A stretch of DNA of 56,056 nt from CAZTAO01 sp964611645 (GCA_964611645.1 CAZTAO010000028.1:1-56056); one strand, 5' to 3'. Positions 15,844 through 24,643 are shown, counted from the stretch's first letter. A program made the numbers and translations. The notes: a model not told the origin generated them from the sequence alone.

Positions 15844-15872
15844 TTGCACGGCTTGTTGCCAAGCCTTACAAT
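15844..15872 (+). promoter_or_regulatory. Promoter of the GAF kinase with a hairpin filling its spacer
   Basis: TTGCAC (15844-15849) and TACAAT (15867-15872) are 17 bp apart. The spacer is almost entirely the perfect inverted repeat GGCTTG-TTGC-CAAGCC (15850-15865). It has no T-run, so an operator is more likely than a terminator for the FecR gene. Confidence 0.65.
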
Positions 15873-15903
15873 GGGCGTATTCTGGTTGAACGGAGTGGAT
15901 GAA

Positions 15904-17223
15904 ATGCCGATGGGTAACCAATCGGAAATCGCTGATCTCCAGACCACTGTCAGGCAACTGGAGCGGCAGTTGGAGGCGGTGCGCAAGATAGCGGCCAGCC
16001 TGAGCGCGTCTGTGCAGGTGCACGACCTCGTCCGCGAGTGCCTGGGTATCAGCCTCGACTTTGCCGAGAGCGATGCCGGCTCCATCTTGCTATATCATCC
16101 CGATACAGACAAGCTGGTTTTCGAGTATGTGGTCGGTGAGAAGGCAGGTGATCTCACTGGAATGGAACTCCCCGCGGACAAGGGCATCGCCGGCAAGGTC
16201 TTCAAGACCGGCGAGACCAGCATCGCGGAGGATGTTACCAAGGACAGCGCCCACGTGGACGACGTGGACAAAAGCATCGGCTTCAGGACCATCAATATGG
16301 TCACGGTGCCGCTCAAAGCGCACGGCGGCGAGCCAATCGGCGTGATGCAGGTGCTCAACAAGCGCGGCGGGCCATTCAGCGAGCACGACATCACCCTTAT
16401 CGAGATAATGGCGGCTCAGATTGCGGTAGCAATAGAGACTGCCCGGCTGAATGAGCAGGCCCGGCTGGCGATGGTGGTGCGGTTCATTGGGGACATAAGC
16501 CACGACGTGAAGAACATGGTTACCCCCGCTATGACGGGCGCGCAGACCCTGGGGATGATAACGGATGACTGCTTCGCCAGACTCGATGAGATAGCCGCGA
16601 AAGTGAAATGTATAGAGAGAGAGCAGCAGGGCTGCCACACGCCCCTTGGCGAACTCCGCGAGATATACCCCGAGATGCTGCAGATGATAACGGAGAGCTG
16701 CAACGCGGTGCAGCAGAGGATGGCTGAGATAGCGTCGGCGATTAAGGGAATGGTGTCAGCGCCGAGCTTTGACAAAACAGATGTCGGGGCTGTCGCGCAG
16801 CGTGTCGGCTCTATGCTCAAAGCCCACGGGCAGAAGAAGGGCGTGAGTGTGATCATAGACCCCGACCCCGAGATGCCGCACGCGATGGTTGACCCCAAGC
16901 AGATATACAATGCAATGTACAACCTCATTTTCAATGCCATAGACGCCTGCTCGGACGGCAATACGGTCACGCTGCGGGTCTACCCGGATTCCGAGGGTGG
17001 CTTCGTGATGGAATGCGAGGACGACGGCCCCGGCATCCCGGACGAGGTCAAGGCAAAGCTCTTCACCGATCACGCAATCAGCACAAAGCCGATGGGCACC
17101 GGGTTGGGTACCAAGATTGTGAAGAACGTCGTGGACGCGCACAAAGGCACCATTGAGCTGGATAGCCAGGTGGGTGTCGGGACAACCGTGAGGTGCCGGA
17201 TACCGGCGGGCGGAGGTGGATAG
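15904..17223 (+). CDS. GAF-domain sensor histidine kinase
   Basis: This is a soluble kinase (439 aa) with a short N-terminal coiled coil and a GAF domain (about 30-185; ESDAGSILLYHPDTDKLVF, GIAGKVFKTGE, PLKAHGGEPIGVMQVLNK). The dimerisation box GDISHDVKNMV has phospho-acceptor H200. The HATPase domain has its N box at 340 (NLIFNAIDAC), then DDGPGIPDEVKAKLF and TGLGTKIV. No membrane helix is seen, so the input is cytoplasmic. No receiver gene is adjacent, making it an orphan. ATG 15904 is preferred for GGAGTGG upstream. It abuts the isomerase gene with no gap. Confidence 0.92.
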   Translation: MPMGNQSEIADLQTTVRQLERQLEAVRKIAASLSASVQVHDLVRECLGISLDFAESDAGSILLYHPDTDKLVFEYVVGEKAGDLTGMELPADKGIAGKVFKTGETSIAEDVTKDSAHVDDVDKSIGFRTINMVTVPLKAHGGEPIGVMQVLNKRGGPFSEHDITLIEIMAAQIAVAIETARLNEQARLAMVVRFIGDISHDVKNMVTPAMTGAQTLGMITDDCFARLDEIAAKVKCIEREQQGCHTPLGELREIYPEMLQMITESCNAVQQRMAEIASAIKGMVSAPSFDKTDVGAVAQRVGSMLKAHGQKKGVSVIIDPDPEMPHAMVDPKQIYNAMYNLIFNAIDACSDGNTVTLRVYPDSEGGFVMECEDDGPGIPDEVKAKLFTDHAISTKPMGTGLGTKIVKNVVDAHKGTIELDSQVGVGTTVRCRIPAGGGG

Positions 17224-18054
17224 ATGCAAAGAGTGGCCATGGCGACTTTCTACTGGGAGCAGACCTCCGCGGATAGCCTCGCCGGGCGATTGGCGGGTGA
17301 GGGGGCGAGGCTGCTGGAACTCAGCGCCGACTCACCGGGAACTCACATAGACCTCACGGACGCAGCCGCCGTTGCTGCCCTGAGAACCAGGCTGGACGAG
17401 GTGGGATCCAGGGTTCATTCAGTCCATTCAGCCTTTACCCGACCCAGCCCGGTGGACTGGGACATATCGAGCCCACAGTTGGAACTGCGCAAACGCGCAA
17501 TCAGGAACCATTCTGCGGTGATCGTGGGAGCGGCGGAGCTTGGCGCAAGCCACGTGACTATCCACCCGGGCGACACAACCCGCGAGGCGGCGCGCCTGCT
17601 GTGCAGCAATGAGAGCCTGGCGGAGTTGGCTGAGACAGCAGCCAGGGTGGGCGTGAAGATCGCGGTTGAGAACCTGCACACTATCTACCTGGGCAATACC
17701 ATTGAGGAGATGCGCGTCGTACTGGAGGGACTGAGGCGGGACTTCGTCGGCTTCTGCCTCGATACCGGCCACGCGATGCTGGGGCCGGACAGCCCGGCGG
17801 ATTACGTGCGGGCCTTTGGAGACCGCCTCATAGCCATCCACTGGCACGACAACGCAGGCTCTGCGGACGACCACATATACCCTGGTTTTGGCCACACGGA
17901 CTGGGAGGCGGAGTTCCTTCCCGCGCTCAGGGAGATCGGTTACGACCGCCCGATAACAATCGAAGGCCTGCCGCCCAAGGAGTTCCCCATGGGCAAGGCC
18001 ATCCTGGAGACCGAGAAAGCCCTGGCGGAGTTTCGGGCGCCTAAGTTCGGCTGA
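17224..18054 (+). CDS. Sugar phosphate isomerase/epimerase (xylose isomerase-like TIM barrel)
   Basis: This 276-residue TIM-barrel protein belongs to the AP-endonuclease 2/xylose isomerase-like superfamily. The presumed metal ligands are in order: E149 (IAVENLH), D180 and H183 (CLDTGHA), H206 (AIHWHDN) and E247 (TIEGL). Members isomerise or epimerise sugars, inositols or hydroxy-acids. The substrate is not shown by sequence. The ATG directly follows the kinase stop, so it is co-transcribed with a signalling gene. That is unusual and may be only positional. Confidence 0.85.
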   Translation: MQRVAMATFYWEQTSADSLAGRLAGEGARLLELSADSPGTHIDLTDAAAVAALRTRLDEVGSRVHSVHSAFTRPSPVDWDISSPQLELRKRAIRNHSAVIVGAAELGASHVTIHPGDTTREAARLLCSNESLAELAETAARVGVKIAVENLHTIYLGNTIEEMRVVLEGLRRDFVGFCLDTGHAMLGPDSPADYVRAFGDRLIAIHWHDNAGSADDHIYPGFGHTDWEAEFLPALREIGYDRPITIEGLPPKEFPMGKAILETEKALAEFRAPKFG

Positions 18055-18068
18055 CGGGACAGGCGCGA

Positions 18069-18093
18069 CCCTCCAGGAAAGATTCCTGGAGGG
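18069..18093. terminator. CCCTCCAGGAA hairpin between convergent genes
   Basis: CCCTCCAGGAA pairs with TTCCTGGAGGG around a 3-base loop (11-bp stem) in the 64-bp gap between two convergent genes. It is a dispersed repeat of the family seen at 14543, 14592 and 55202 and could stop transcription from both sides, though it lacks a T-run. Confidence 0.55.
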
Positions 18094-18118
18094 ATGGAAG
18101 ACAGGGATGAAACACGCA

Positions 18119-19069
18119 CTACTTACTCACCGGTTTGCTGTCCGGCATTCGCATTGTCCAGTTCCTCGGTATGAGCACATTGTCAGACAGATCAGGAACA
18201 GCCTGTCGAACCGCCTCGAAAGTGGACGGGTCAAGCGGCTTTCTGGAGAAGAGCCCTATGTTTTCTCGCATCTGGTCCACCGATTCGACCCCGATCACCT
18301 CGCAGGATACGCCGTCGATGGCCAGTACGTATCTCACTGCAAGCTCAGCAAGGCTCATGCCCCCATCAGCCGCTATCCGCTCCAGTTTCCGCCTGACCGG
18401 TACCACCTCGTCAAGCTCGACAGGCAGCCTCTCTTCGGGCATAACAAGCGCTCCCTGAAGGTAGACGCTGCGCACGAACACCGCGACATCGCGCTTCTTG
18501 GCCTCTTCGAACACACCTATCCTCGCAAATCGGCGGTCCAGCGCGCTGGTGGGCACTTGCACGGCAGCCGCTTTGCCGGACTTCACTATCTCAAGCGTTG
18601 CCGGGGGAGTCATTGTAGACACTCCCATATATCGCACAAGGCCCTTGTCTATCACTTTCTGCAGCGACCCCATAAACGGGAAGTTCTCCTCTATGTGGAA
18701 CAGGCAGATCGGGATGACGTCCAGCTTCAGCCTCTTGAGCGCAGCGACCACTGATTCCTCGATGAAAGTATCCAGCACCGCTTCAGAGGAGAAGTCCTGG
18801 CCCATGTGCGGGAGCTTGGTCACCACAATCATCTTGTCCGAGATGCCCAACTCCGCCATTGCCTTTCCGAGCACTTCTTCGGAGTTGCCGTAGCCTGCGG
18901 CGGTATCGAGGCAATTGACCCCACCTTCCCACGCGCACTTCAGTATCTCCACCACTTCCTCATAGCTGGGCTGGCCCTTCACATTGGCCACCCCATACTT
19001 CAGCCCGAACTGCACAGTGCCGATCATCAGCCGGGACAGGTTCAAGTCACGAAAAGCGATTGTTTGCAT
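18119..19069 (-). CDS. Aldo/keto reductase
   Basis: This is an NAD(P)H-dependent reductase of the AKR superfamily (316 aa). The catalytic tetrad is intact: D55 (NCLDTAAGYG), Y60, K85 (IVVTKL) and H125 (ICLFHIEE). GLVRYMGVST and the C-terminal SCEVIGVESVDQMREN match the group that includes L-fucose or galactose dehydrogenase-like enzymes. ATG 19069 has GGAG about 9 bases upstream; a longer start at 19096 is less supported. It lies 28 bases after the M29 aminopeptidase on the same strand and may share its transcript. The substrate is unknown. Confidence 0.9.
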   Translation of the reverse strand: MQTIAFRDLNLSRLMIGTVQFGLKYGVANVKGQPSYEEVVEILKCAWEGGVNCLDTAAGYGNSEEVLGKAMAELGISDKMIVVTKLPHMGQDFSSEAVLDTFIEESVVAALKRLKLDVIPICLFHIEENFPFMGSLQKVIDKGLVRYMGVSTMTPPATLEIVKSGKAAAVQVPTSALDRRFARIGVFEEAKKRDVAVFVRSVYLQGALVMPEERLPVELDEVVPVRRKLERIAADGGMSLAELAVRYVLAIDGVSCEVIGVESVDQMRENIGLFSRKPLDPSTFEAVRQAVPDLSDNVLIPRNWTMRMPDSKPVSK

Positions 19070-19097
19070 CGTTCCAACTCCAGTTACAGGTTTCAAG

Positions 19098-20213
19098 TTA
19101 CGCCAGGTTCTCCGGGTTCAGGCATTGCAGGTAGTCCGGCACGAATATCCCATCTTTTCTGATGAGCTCGTCGTCGAAGCGGATCTCGCCGCCTCCGTAG
19201 TCCTCTCGCTGGATCATCACCATGTCCCAGTGTACCTTGGAGGAGTTGCCGTTGCTGGCCTCCTGGTAGGACTGGCCGGGGGTGAAGTGAAGCGAGCCGG
19301 ATATCTTCTCATCGAACAGAGTATCATACATCGGCTCAAGAATGAACGGGTTGTAGCCCAGGGCAAACTCGCCCACGTACCGCGCGCCCTCGTCGGAGTC
19401 GAGTATCTCGTTGAGCGACTTGGTGTCCGAGCTTGTGGCCTCTACTATTCTTCCATCTTTGAAGACCAGCCGGATGTTGTCGAACGATTTCCCGCGATAG
19501 AGTGTGCCGACGTTATAGTGGATGATTCCATTCACGCTGTCGCGCACCGGCGCGGTGTAGCACTCACCATCGGGTATGTTGCGCTCGCCCACGCAAGGTA
19601 TGGCCGCGATGCCCTTGATCGAGAATGTCAGGTCGGTATCCATCGGTCCTTTGATGTGGACTCTGTCTGCACGCTCCATCCTGGCCTTCAGCGGCTCGGA
19701 GGCTTTTGCCATTTTGGTGTAGTCCAGGGTGCACACGTCGAAGTAGAAGTCCTCGAATGCGCGGGTGCTCATCTTGGCAAGCTGGGCCATCGATGGGGTC
19801 GGCCACCGCAGCACTACCCACTTGGTGTGGTTGACCCTCTGGTCCTGAACAGGCTTGCGCCAGTATTGGTCGGATATCTGAGTCAGCGAATCGGGGACGT
19901 CGGAGAGTTCGCTGGCATTTTGGCCGCCGCGCAGGGCGATGTAGCTGTTGATATTCTTCATAAATGCCAGGTCACGCTCGCCCAGTATGCTCATCTGCTC
20001 CTGGGTGGCGCACCGCATAATGGCGCGGGTCACCATCGCGCTGTGGACTTCCGCAAACGGGACTCCCCCGGCCTTCACAACCGCCTCTATCAGAGCCTCC
20101 ACCATCTCCGGCGGAGCTTCGTAGGAATCTATAAGCACTCTCTCGCCCGGCTTGGTGGCCGTGGAATACCCCACCAGCAACTCGGCAAGCTTGGTCATTC
20201 TAGGGTCGATCAA
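19098..20213 (-). CDS. M29-family metallo-aminopeptidase
   Basis: This 371-residue protein fits the shorter group of thermophilic aminopeptidases (family M29, AmpS/AmpT-like). They remove N-terminal residues using two metal ions. Recognisable parts are KPGERVLIDS, KAGGVPFAEV, the central FSIKG, GERNIPDGECYTAPV and the C-terminal metal-site region with GYNPFI, SGSLHFTPG and SSKVHWDMVMI. TTG 20213 is chosen because AAGGAGA lies 8 bases upstream; ATG 20198 is an alternative. The open frame extends upstream to 20288, but those residues (Trp/Lys-rich) are not family-like. Confidence 0.9.
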   Translation of the reverse strand: MIDPRMTKLAELLVGYSTATKPGERVLIDSYEAPPEMVEALIEAVVKAGGVPFAEVHSAMVTRAIMRCATQEQMSILGERDLAFMKNINSYIALRGGQNASELSDVPDSLTQISDQYWRKPVQDQRVNHTKWVVLRWPTPSMAQLAKMSTRAFEDFYFDVCTLDYTKMAKASEPLKARMERADRVHIKGPMDTDLTFSIKGIAAIPCVGERNIPDGECYTAPVRDSVNGIIHYNVGTLYRGKSFDNIRLVFKDGRIVEATSSDTKSLNEILDSDEGARYVGEFALGYNPFILEPMYDTLFDEKISGSLHFTPGQSYQEASNGNSSKVHWDMVMIQREDYGGGEIRFDDELIRKDGIFVPDYLQCLNPENLA

Positions 20214-20390
20214 CGTAACAGTCTCCTTGTGCAGCCATTTCCGCTTCCAAGTCCATGTATTCCACATTTCCTCCCAAATGACCTGCATGAAGAACCGCGC
20301 AGGCCACTATGCTGCGGGAATGATGATCAGCACCGACCTACCAAGCTCATCAAAAGGTCAATTCCCGCAGCTCCGGGCGGCTTGGGGAGC

Positions 20391-20425
20391 GGTAGCTGCG
20401 GGAACTCACGTTTTGCAGACTTGGA
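20391..20425. repeat. GAGCTGCGGGAAC-type dispersed repeat
   Basis: GTAGCTGCGGGAACTCACGT and TTTGCAGACTTGG match the sequence after the cyclase stop at 14491 (GTGAGCTGCGGGAACTTACG, GTGTGCAGACTTG). A remnant (CTGTGCAGACTTGTAGG) is near 29050. The rest of the 20289-20504 gap shows no gene. Confidence 0.6.
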
Positions 20426-20504
20426 AGACAAGTGGATATCGACGTTCCCGCAGCATAGTAAGTCGCGCATTCCCAACCTAGAACACCCAACTCGGAACTA
20501 ATAG

Positions 20505-20533
20505 TTGCATTGTAATGTTGGGAATACTATGCT
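20505..20533 (+). promoter_or_regulatory. Probable promoter of the NfeD-slipin pair
   Basis: TTGCAT (20505-20510), 17 bp and TATGCT (20528-20533) lie 41 bases before the NfeD-like ATG. The same -10 form, TATGCT, is seen before the toxin-antitoxin genes. Confidence 0.5.
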
Positions 20534-20574
20534 TATGCAAGGACGCAGTTGGTTATGGAGGAGGTGCAGCCGAT

Positions 20575-20877
20575 ATGCCTCAGGATGCAGGTAGTTCTTC
20601 CGGGAATCCGATGCTTTTTCTGTTGTTTGTGGTCTTCATCGTCGCTGGAATATGGTTGGCGATTGTTTCGTTCCAGAAACGAAGCATCAGCGGTCGTGAA
20701 TCGATCATAGGTATGGCCGGCAAGGCCGTGACGGAGCTCTCGCCACAGGGCAAGGCGCTGGTTGGCGGAGTGTTCTACAATGCCGAGAGCGTCTCGGGAG
20801 AGATTGCCGAGGGCAGCGACATCGAGGTCGTGGATATGGTTGGAATCAGTCTCAAGGTGAAGCAGGTGGAGAAGTAA
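20575..20877 (+). CDS. Short NfeD-like protein (membrane helix plus OB fold)
   Basis: This 100-residue protein has one helix (about 13-35) and a C-terminal NfeD-type OB fold (GMAGKAVTELSPQGKALVGG, then GSDIEVVDMVGISLKVKQVE). It is the short class that lacks the ClpP-like protease domain. NfeD proteins pair with stomatin/slipin scaffolds in the membrane, and the slipin gene follows 45 bases downstream. ATG 20575 sits 9 bases after GGAGGAGGT, a strong site that rules out the longer frame starting at 20515. Confidence 0.87.
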   Translation: MPQDAGSSSGNPMLFLLFVVFIVAGIWLAIVSFQKRSISGRESIIGMAGKAVTELSPQGKALVGGVFYNAESVSGEIAEGSDIEVVDMVGISLKVKQVEK

Positions 20878-20922
20878 CCGACTGCGTGCCGAATGCGAAT
20901 CTAGGCAGGGAGGAAGAGTGTT

Positions 20923-21714
20923 ATGTTTTTAGCAGCAGGTGAGTCAGGCGGCGGGATGGTATTCCTGGTCGTGGTAGTGATCTTTATCCTCTCCTCGCTC
21001 AAGGTAATCCGAGAGTGGGACAGAGGGGTAGTGTTGAGGTGGGGCCGGTTCGACAGAGTTCTCAAGCCGGGCCTGCGCTTTGTCTGGCCACTGTGGGAGA
21101 AGTTGATGGTCCTGGATACCCGCGTGGTCACAATGGACGTGCCCAAGCAGGAGATTATCACCCGGGACAACGTCTCCGTGATGGTCGATGCCGTAATGTG
21201 GTGCCAGGTAGTGAATGCCGAGTTTGCGGTGACCAAGGTTGCCGACTGGGTCCGCGCGACTTCGCTGCAGTCTCAGACCGCCCTCCGCAGCGTGCTGGGG
21301 CAAGCTGAGTTGGATGAGCTGTTGTCCGCCCGCGACAAAATCAACCTGCACCTGCAGACCATTATAGATGCTGTCACCGAGCCGTGGGGTATCAAGGTGA
21401 CGGCGATTGAGGTGCGGGACCTGGTATTGCCCGAGAGTATGAAGCGCTCGATGGCCAACCAGGCGGAGACCGAGCGCGAACGGCGCGCTAAAGTCATCAA
21501 TGCAGAGGGTGAGTTTCAGGCTGCTCAGAAGTTGGCCGATGCCGCGAAGATCATCTCCGAGCACCCGCAGGCTCTGCAACTCCGGTTCCTGCAGACCCTC
21601 ACCGAGATAGGCGCGGAGCACAACACAACGATCGTGTTCCCGGTGCCGATGGACCTGCTAACCCCATTCATGAAGCTCGCGGAGTCGATGACGCCGAAGG
21701 AGCTGAAGGACTAG
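20923..21714 (+). CDS. SPFH/stomatin-like protein (slipin)
   Basis: This membrane-anchored SPFH scaffold (263 aa) has a hydrophobic anchor at residues 11-25. The band-7 domain is at about 28-205 (VIREWDRGVVLRWGRF, GLRFVWPLWEKLMVLDTRV, SLQSQTALRSVLGQAELDEL, WGIKVTAIEVRDLVLPESMK). A short coiled coil follows (QAETERERRAKVINAEGE). Slipins organise membrane microdomains and associate with NfeD proteins. The upstream NfeD gene makes the standard NfeD-slipin pair, although in most genomes the order is reversed or the two are fused in one locus. The role in the cell is inferred. Confidence 0.93.
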   Translation: MFLAAGESGGGMVFLVVVVIFILSSLKVIREWDRGVVLRWGRFDRVLKPGLRFVWPLWEKLMVLDTRVVTMDVPKQEIITRDNVSVMVDAVMWCQVVNAEFAVTKVADWVRATSLQSQTALRSVLGQAELDELLSARDKINLHLQTIIDAVTEPWGIKVTAIEVRDLVLPESMKRSMANQAETERERRAKVINAEGEFQAAQKLADAAKIISEHPQALQLRFLQTLTEIGAEHNTTIVFPVPMDLLTPFMKLAESMTPKELKD

Positions 21715-21765
21715 AGACCTAAGCCCCACTCGCTCACCATATCAGAGGGGCAAGTGAAAAACCGT

Positions 21766-21852
21766 CCTTTCCCCAGACAAGGGGGCAAGGGGGTTTGCCA
21801 GTAGCGTAAGGGATGTATCGGGATTTTCGCTTCGCTTGAGTCCCGATACATC
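21766..21852. terminator. Repeat plus 12-bp stem hairpin between convergent genes
   Basis: A CCTTTCCCC...GGGGGCAAGGGGG unit (21766-21799) is related to one at 30619. Next is GATGTATCGGGA (21812-21823), pairing perfectly with TCCCGATACATC (21841-21852) over a 17-base loop. The position between converging slipin and DUF4230 genes suits a two-way terminator. Confidence 0.55.
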
Positions 21853-21866
21853 GACGCATTTACCAG

Positions 21867-22493
21867 TTACGCTCCGGCCCACTCTATGTTGACCTGACTG
21901 AAGCCGAGTGAGACCAGGAAGCCACGGATATTTGTTTCGGCGTTTGTGCGGGCTGCGTCCAGTAGCCCACTGCCCCTGGCTGCTGATCTCGCGCTCGATT
22001 GGGCGCCGAGTCTGGCTTGTCGCTCCAGATCTGGGTCCGGTGTCCACACGAACCACCCCCGCTGGCGGGAGTAGACGCGGCTGGACTCATCTTCCACCCT
22101 CACTGAAAACACGCTGGGCTGCGGCAGCCTTAGTCTCACAGTGTGTCCGGTAACGGCCACATCCGACTCTGTGAGCTTGCTGAGGTCAACCCCGGCAACT
22201 ACCTCTGTGTTCGCGAGCATCTCAAGCTTGTCTCTTCCCAGAAAGCCCGGTAGCGCCCCTATGTTGGACTCGGCCTGCACCGGCTGCAGGAGTGTCTGTC
22301 GCGCGGTTTCGAGTCTGTTGAGCGCCTGGAGCCTCTGGACCACTATCGGCCCGGATGTTGAGACCGTTGTGACTCTGTCCCATAGCGAGGAAGACAGTCT
22401 GCCCAAAAGCTGACCGACGGGTGAACTGAGAATAATGGCAACCACGGCAACCGTGCCCACCCACCATGCTGCGGACTTGATTCGTGTTATCAT
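21867..22493 (-). CDS. DUF4230 family membrane-anchored protein
   Basis: This 208-residue protein has one N-terminal helix (about 9-30). The rest matches DUF4230: VVQRLQALNRLETARQTL, LPGFLGRDKLEMLANTEVVAGVDLSKL, VRLRLPQPSVFSV, DPDLERQARLGAQ and an alpha/beta C-terminus (NAETNIRGFLVSLGFSQVNI). The family has no known reaction. The fold described for it recalls SPFH-like or adhesion-like domains, and an SPFH gene sits next door, but that link is speculation. GGAGG precedes ATG 22493 by 5 bases. Confidence 0.85.
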   Translation of the reverse strand: MITRIKSAAWWVGTVAVVAIILSSPVGQLLGRLSSSLWDRVTTVSTSGPIVVQRLQALNRLETARQTLLQPVQAESNIGALPGFLGRDKLEMLANTEVVAGVDLSKLTESDVAVTGHTVRLRLPQPSVFSVRVEDESSRVYSRQRGWFVWTPDPDLERQARLGAQSSARSAARGSGLLDAARTNAETNIRGFLVSLGFSQVNIEWAGA

Positions 22494-22602
22494 TCAAACC
22501 TCCAGGGTGACTGGAGAGCATCACAGTGCCCGGTCGCCCCATGATATTAGACGAAGGTGTGTTCTGGGTATGCCTTCCATGCTCTAATCGCCGTACACCA
22601 AA

Positions 22603-22630
22603 TCGGCCCGAGGCCAAAGCCTCGGGCCGA
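22603..22630 (-). terminator. Strong GC hairpin after the prepilin-like gene
   Basis: TCGGCCCGAGGC (22603-22614) pairs with GCCTCGGGCCGA (22619-22630) around CAAA. It lies 25 bases past the stop of the prepilin-like gene on the minus strand, with a weak ATTTGG tail rather than a true T-run. Confidence 0.7.
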
Positions 22631-22654
22631 ACTGTGCTAGTCTTTGATCAAAGC

Positions 22655-23380
22655 CTACGGCTCGATCAGCGGGTCCATTGTCATCCCGGCCTGGGTGATC
22701 TCGTCGGGGGCCATATATCCGCCGATCGTCAGCGGCAGGGTGTGGGCGACCTTCACGTGTCCGTCACAGAACACCATCATGCCTTTGGTGAAACTCTGGT
22801 GAGGACGGTTGAATGAATAGGTGCCTGACAGTCTGCCGGTATACGACGGATAGGTGCTCGACTGGTTGGCGTCGGCAGAATAGATGTACTCGCAGTCTCC
22901 CATCACGCACGCTGCGGGAGCCTTGATCCCCGCCAACGTTACTCCCGGGAACGGCCCGGCCCATCCGGTGGGCGGCAGGACCCAGTCGCCTGCATATCTG
23001 ATGTTGATGAGCCACATGTTGTAGCCGTAGCTCACGTGGAAGGCGCCGGCAATCGCCGCGAATGAGTTGATGTTGCCCTCATATCCGTCCGAGGGGCAGG
23101 TCATCATCTTCGTCGATTTGAGGTACGGCTGAATCAGGTGGGGATAGTGTCCATAGTGGACTCCGCCCCAACTCCCGATCAGGCCTACATACCGCTCGTC
23201 ATAGTCCTGAACATACATCATGAATCCTAGACCCAACTGCTTCATGTTGCTCTGGCAAGTAGCCATTCTCGCCTTTTCGCGAGCCTGGGCAAAAACCGGG
23301 AAAAGGATTGCTGCCAGTATAGCAATGATCGCTATGACTACCAGCAGTTCAATTAGTGTAAAACCCTTGGTTCTGCTCAT
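22655..23380 (-). CDS. Prepilin-type N-terminal cleavage/methylation protein (DUF1559-like)
   Basis: This 241-residue pseudopilin-like protein has the type III leader MSRTKG|FTLIELLVVIAIIAIL, cut after Gly6 and methylated on Phe. Next come LFPVFAQAREKAR and NMKQLGLGFMMYVQDYDERY, the hallmark of large paralog families in Armatimonadota and related bacteria. The C-terminus has FCDGHVK, the DG motif of this class, here with 11 rather than the usual 9 residues after the His. It is probably exported by a type II/IV pilus-like system; its function is unknown. ATG 23380 fits the leader; the longer frame does not. GGGAGA lies just upstream. Confidence 0.92.
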   Translation of the reverse strand: MSRTKGFTLIELLVVIAIIAILAAILFPVFAQAREKARMATCQSNMKQLGLGFMMYVQDYDERYVGLIGSWGGVHYGHYPHLIQPYLKSTKMMTCPSDGYEGNINSFAAIAGAFHVSYGYNMWLINIRYAGDWVLPPTGWAGPFPGVTLAGIKAPAACVMGDCEYIYSADANQSSTYPSYTGRLSGTYSFNRPHQSFTKGMMVFCDGHVKVAHTLPLTIGGYMAPDEITQAGMTMDPLIEP

Positions 23381-23462
23381 TGTGGTCTCCCATTTCCTAG
23401 ATTTGAGTTTATTGCAGTAGTCCATACAACACAACGGCACTTCCTATACGCATCCACCCCCT

Positions 23463-24566
23463 TCAAACAAGCGCGACATCGCGCTCACTTCTGGCCGCGG
23501 ACCACCTGGCCGCAGTCCGGTTGGGTTCAAGCTGCACAACCGGCTGCCTGGCCTGGCCGAGGGTAATGAGTTCTCGCAGAAGGTCCCAACCTGCTTGAAC
23601 GTATCTCTCAACCTCCCCGGCGACCACAACAATCTCCCCCGGGGCGTCGAATTCTGTCTCGCAAGATGTGCTAACAACGACAAACAAGTCGTCTGGAGCC
23701 TTGATCCCCATTTCACGCATCGTCTCTGAGATGACCTTGAACATAGTCTCTTCGTTAACATATAGACCGCGCGTACGATACCCGCTGTTCCACCACTCGC
23801 GAAATGCCCTGTCAGCGGTGCGCATATCCATGGAGCAGAGCACCGGCCAGATGCGGTCCGGGTTGCCGTCAACCATCCCAAGCATCTGCTTCCTGCCCGC
23901 GGCATCGGCAGTCTGACCGAGTTCGCCTATAGGTTCCTGGGAGTAGTCGACGGCGAAGATGGTGAAATCAGCCGCGTCGTTCTCCGAGAAGATGTCTACG
24001 ATCATCTGGTTGGACGCGTCCGCGTCCCAAGTCACGGAGTACTGCCGCTGTGGAAAACTGCCTTCCAATGCGACGCAGGGGACTCCGGCCGATGCAAGCC
24101 TGGATTCGACCGGCGCGATCATAACGGTGTTCAGGACTCCGAGGGTGTCTTTGAGGACCGCGGGATCGAAGAGGTGCAGGGAGGACATAAACTCCTCCAC
24201 GTCTTTGCCGTCGCCTATGGAGAGGACGGGCCGGTAGCCGTCTTCCCGGATCACACGCTGTGCAACCTCGATCATCTGCCTGTCTATTGCGCCGATAGGA
24301 GCGCCGAGGAGTTTGGCTTCAGCGAGGATGGCAACGCTGCCGGTAGTGGCATTCTTGCCGACAAAAGTACCGGAGCCTTGCTTTCTGATGAGGAGACCTT
24401 CACTCGCGAGGAGGTTGAGGGCGTCTCGAATGGTGCCGCGGCTGACTTCCAACTCGATGGCCAACTCACGCTCGACCGGCAGCGCATCGCCAGCCTGCCA
24501 GCGTCCATCCGCCAGAGCGCTCCGAAGATAAGCCGCAACCTGATTAGCTTTCGAGAGTATAGCCAT
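23463..24566 (-). CDS. GntR-type HTH / LacI-type sensor fusion regulator
   Basis: This transcription factor (367 aa) has a GntR winged helix at residues 8-70 (LRSALADGRWQAGDALPVER, LEVSRGTIRDALNLLASEGL, RKQGSGTFV). It is joined to a periplasmic-binding-protein-like sensor at about 75-350 (VLNTVMIAPVES, AGVPCVALEG, AGRKQMLGMVDG, GIKAPDDLFVVV), the AraR architecture. Such regulators bind a sugar or related effector and release DNA. The gene has a near-perfect promoter with two palindromes (24644-24687), suggesting autoregulation. Carbohydrate genes are not adjacent, so its regulon is not shown. Confidence 0.9.
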   Translation of the reverse strand: MAILSKANQVAAYLRSALADGRWQAGDALPVERELAIELEVSRGTIRDALNLLASEGLLIRKQGSGTFVGKNATTGSVAILAEAKLLGAPIGAIDRQMIEVAQRVIREDGYRPVLSIGDGKDVEEFMSSLHLFDPAVLKDTLGVLNTVMIAPVESRLASAGVPCVALEGSFPQRQYSVTWDADASNQMIVDIFSENDAADFTIFAVDYSQEPIGELGQTADAAGRKQMLGMVDGNPDRIWPVLCSMDMRTADRAFREWWNSGYRTRGLYVNEETMFKVISETMREMGIKAPDDLFVVVSTSCETEFDAPGEIVVVAGEVERYVQAGWDLLRELITLGQARQPVVQLEPNRTAARWSAARSERDVALV

Positions 24567-24643
24567 AGCTGAAGCCAGTTACCCCGTTGCACCAATAGGT
24601 GACCGCGATCTAGAGTCGCTTCCCAGGCAATTGGATCAAATAT

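Noticed and set aside
18984..20501. 505-codon plus-strand frame opposite the reductase and aminopeptidase genes
   Set aside because: It runs antisense over two well-supported genes and shows no protein family feature.
22655..23380. True type IV major pilin
   Set aside because: The leader fits, but no pilus assembly genes are nearby and the long C-terminus with DG motif is that of the DUF1559-like paralog family.
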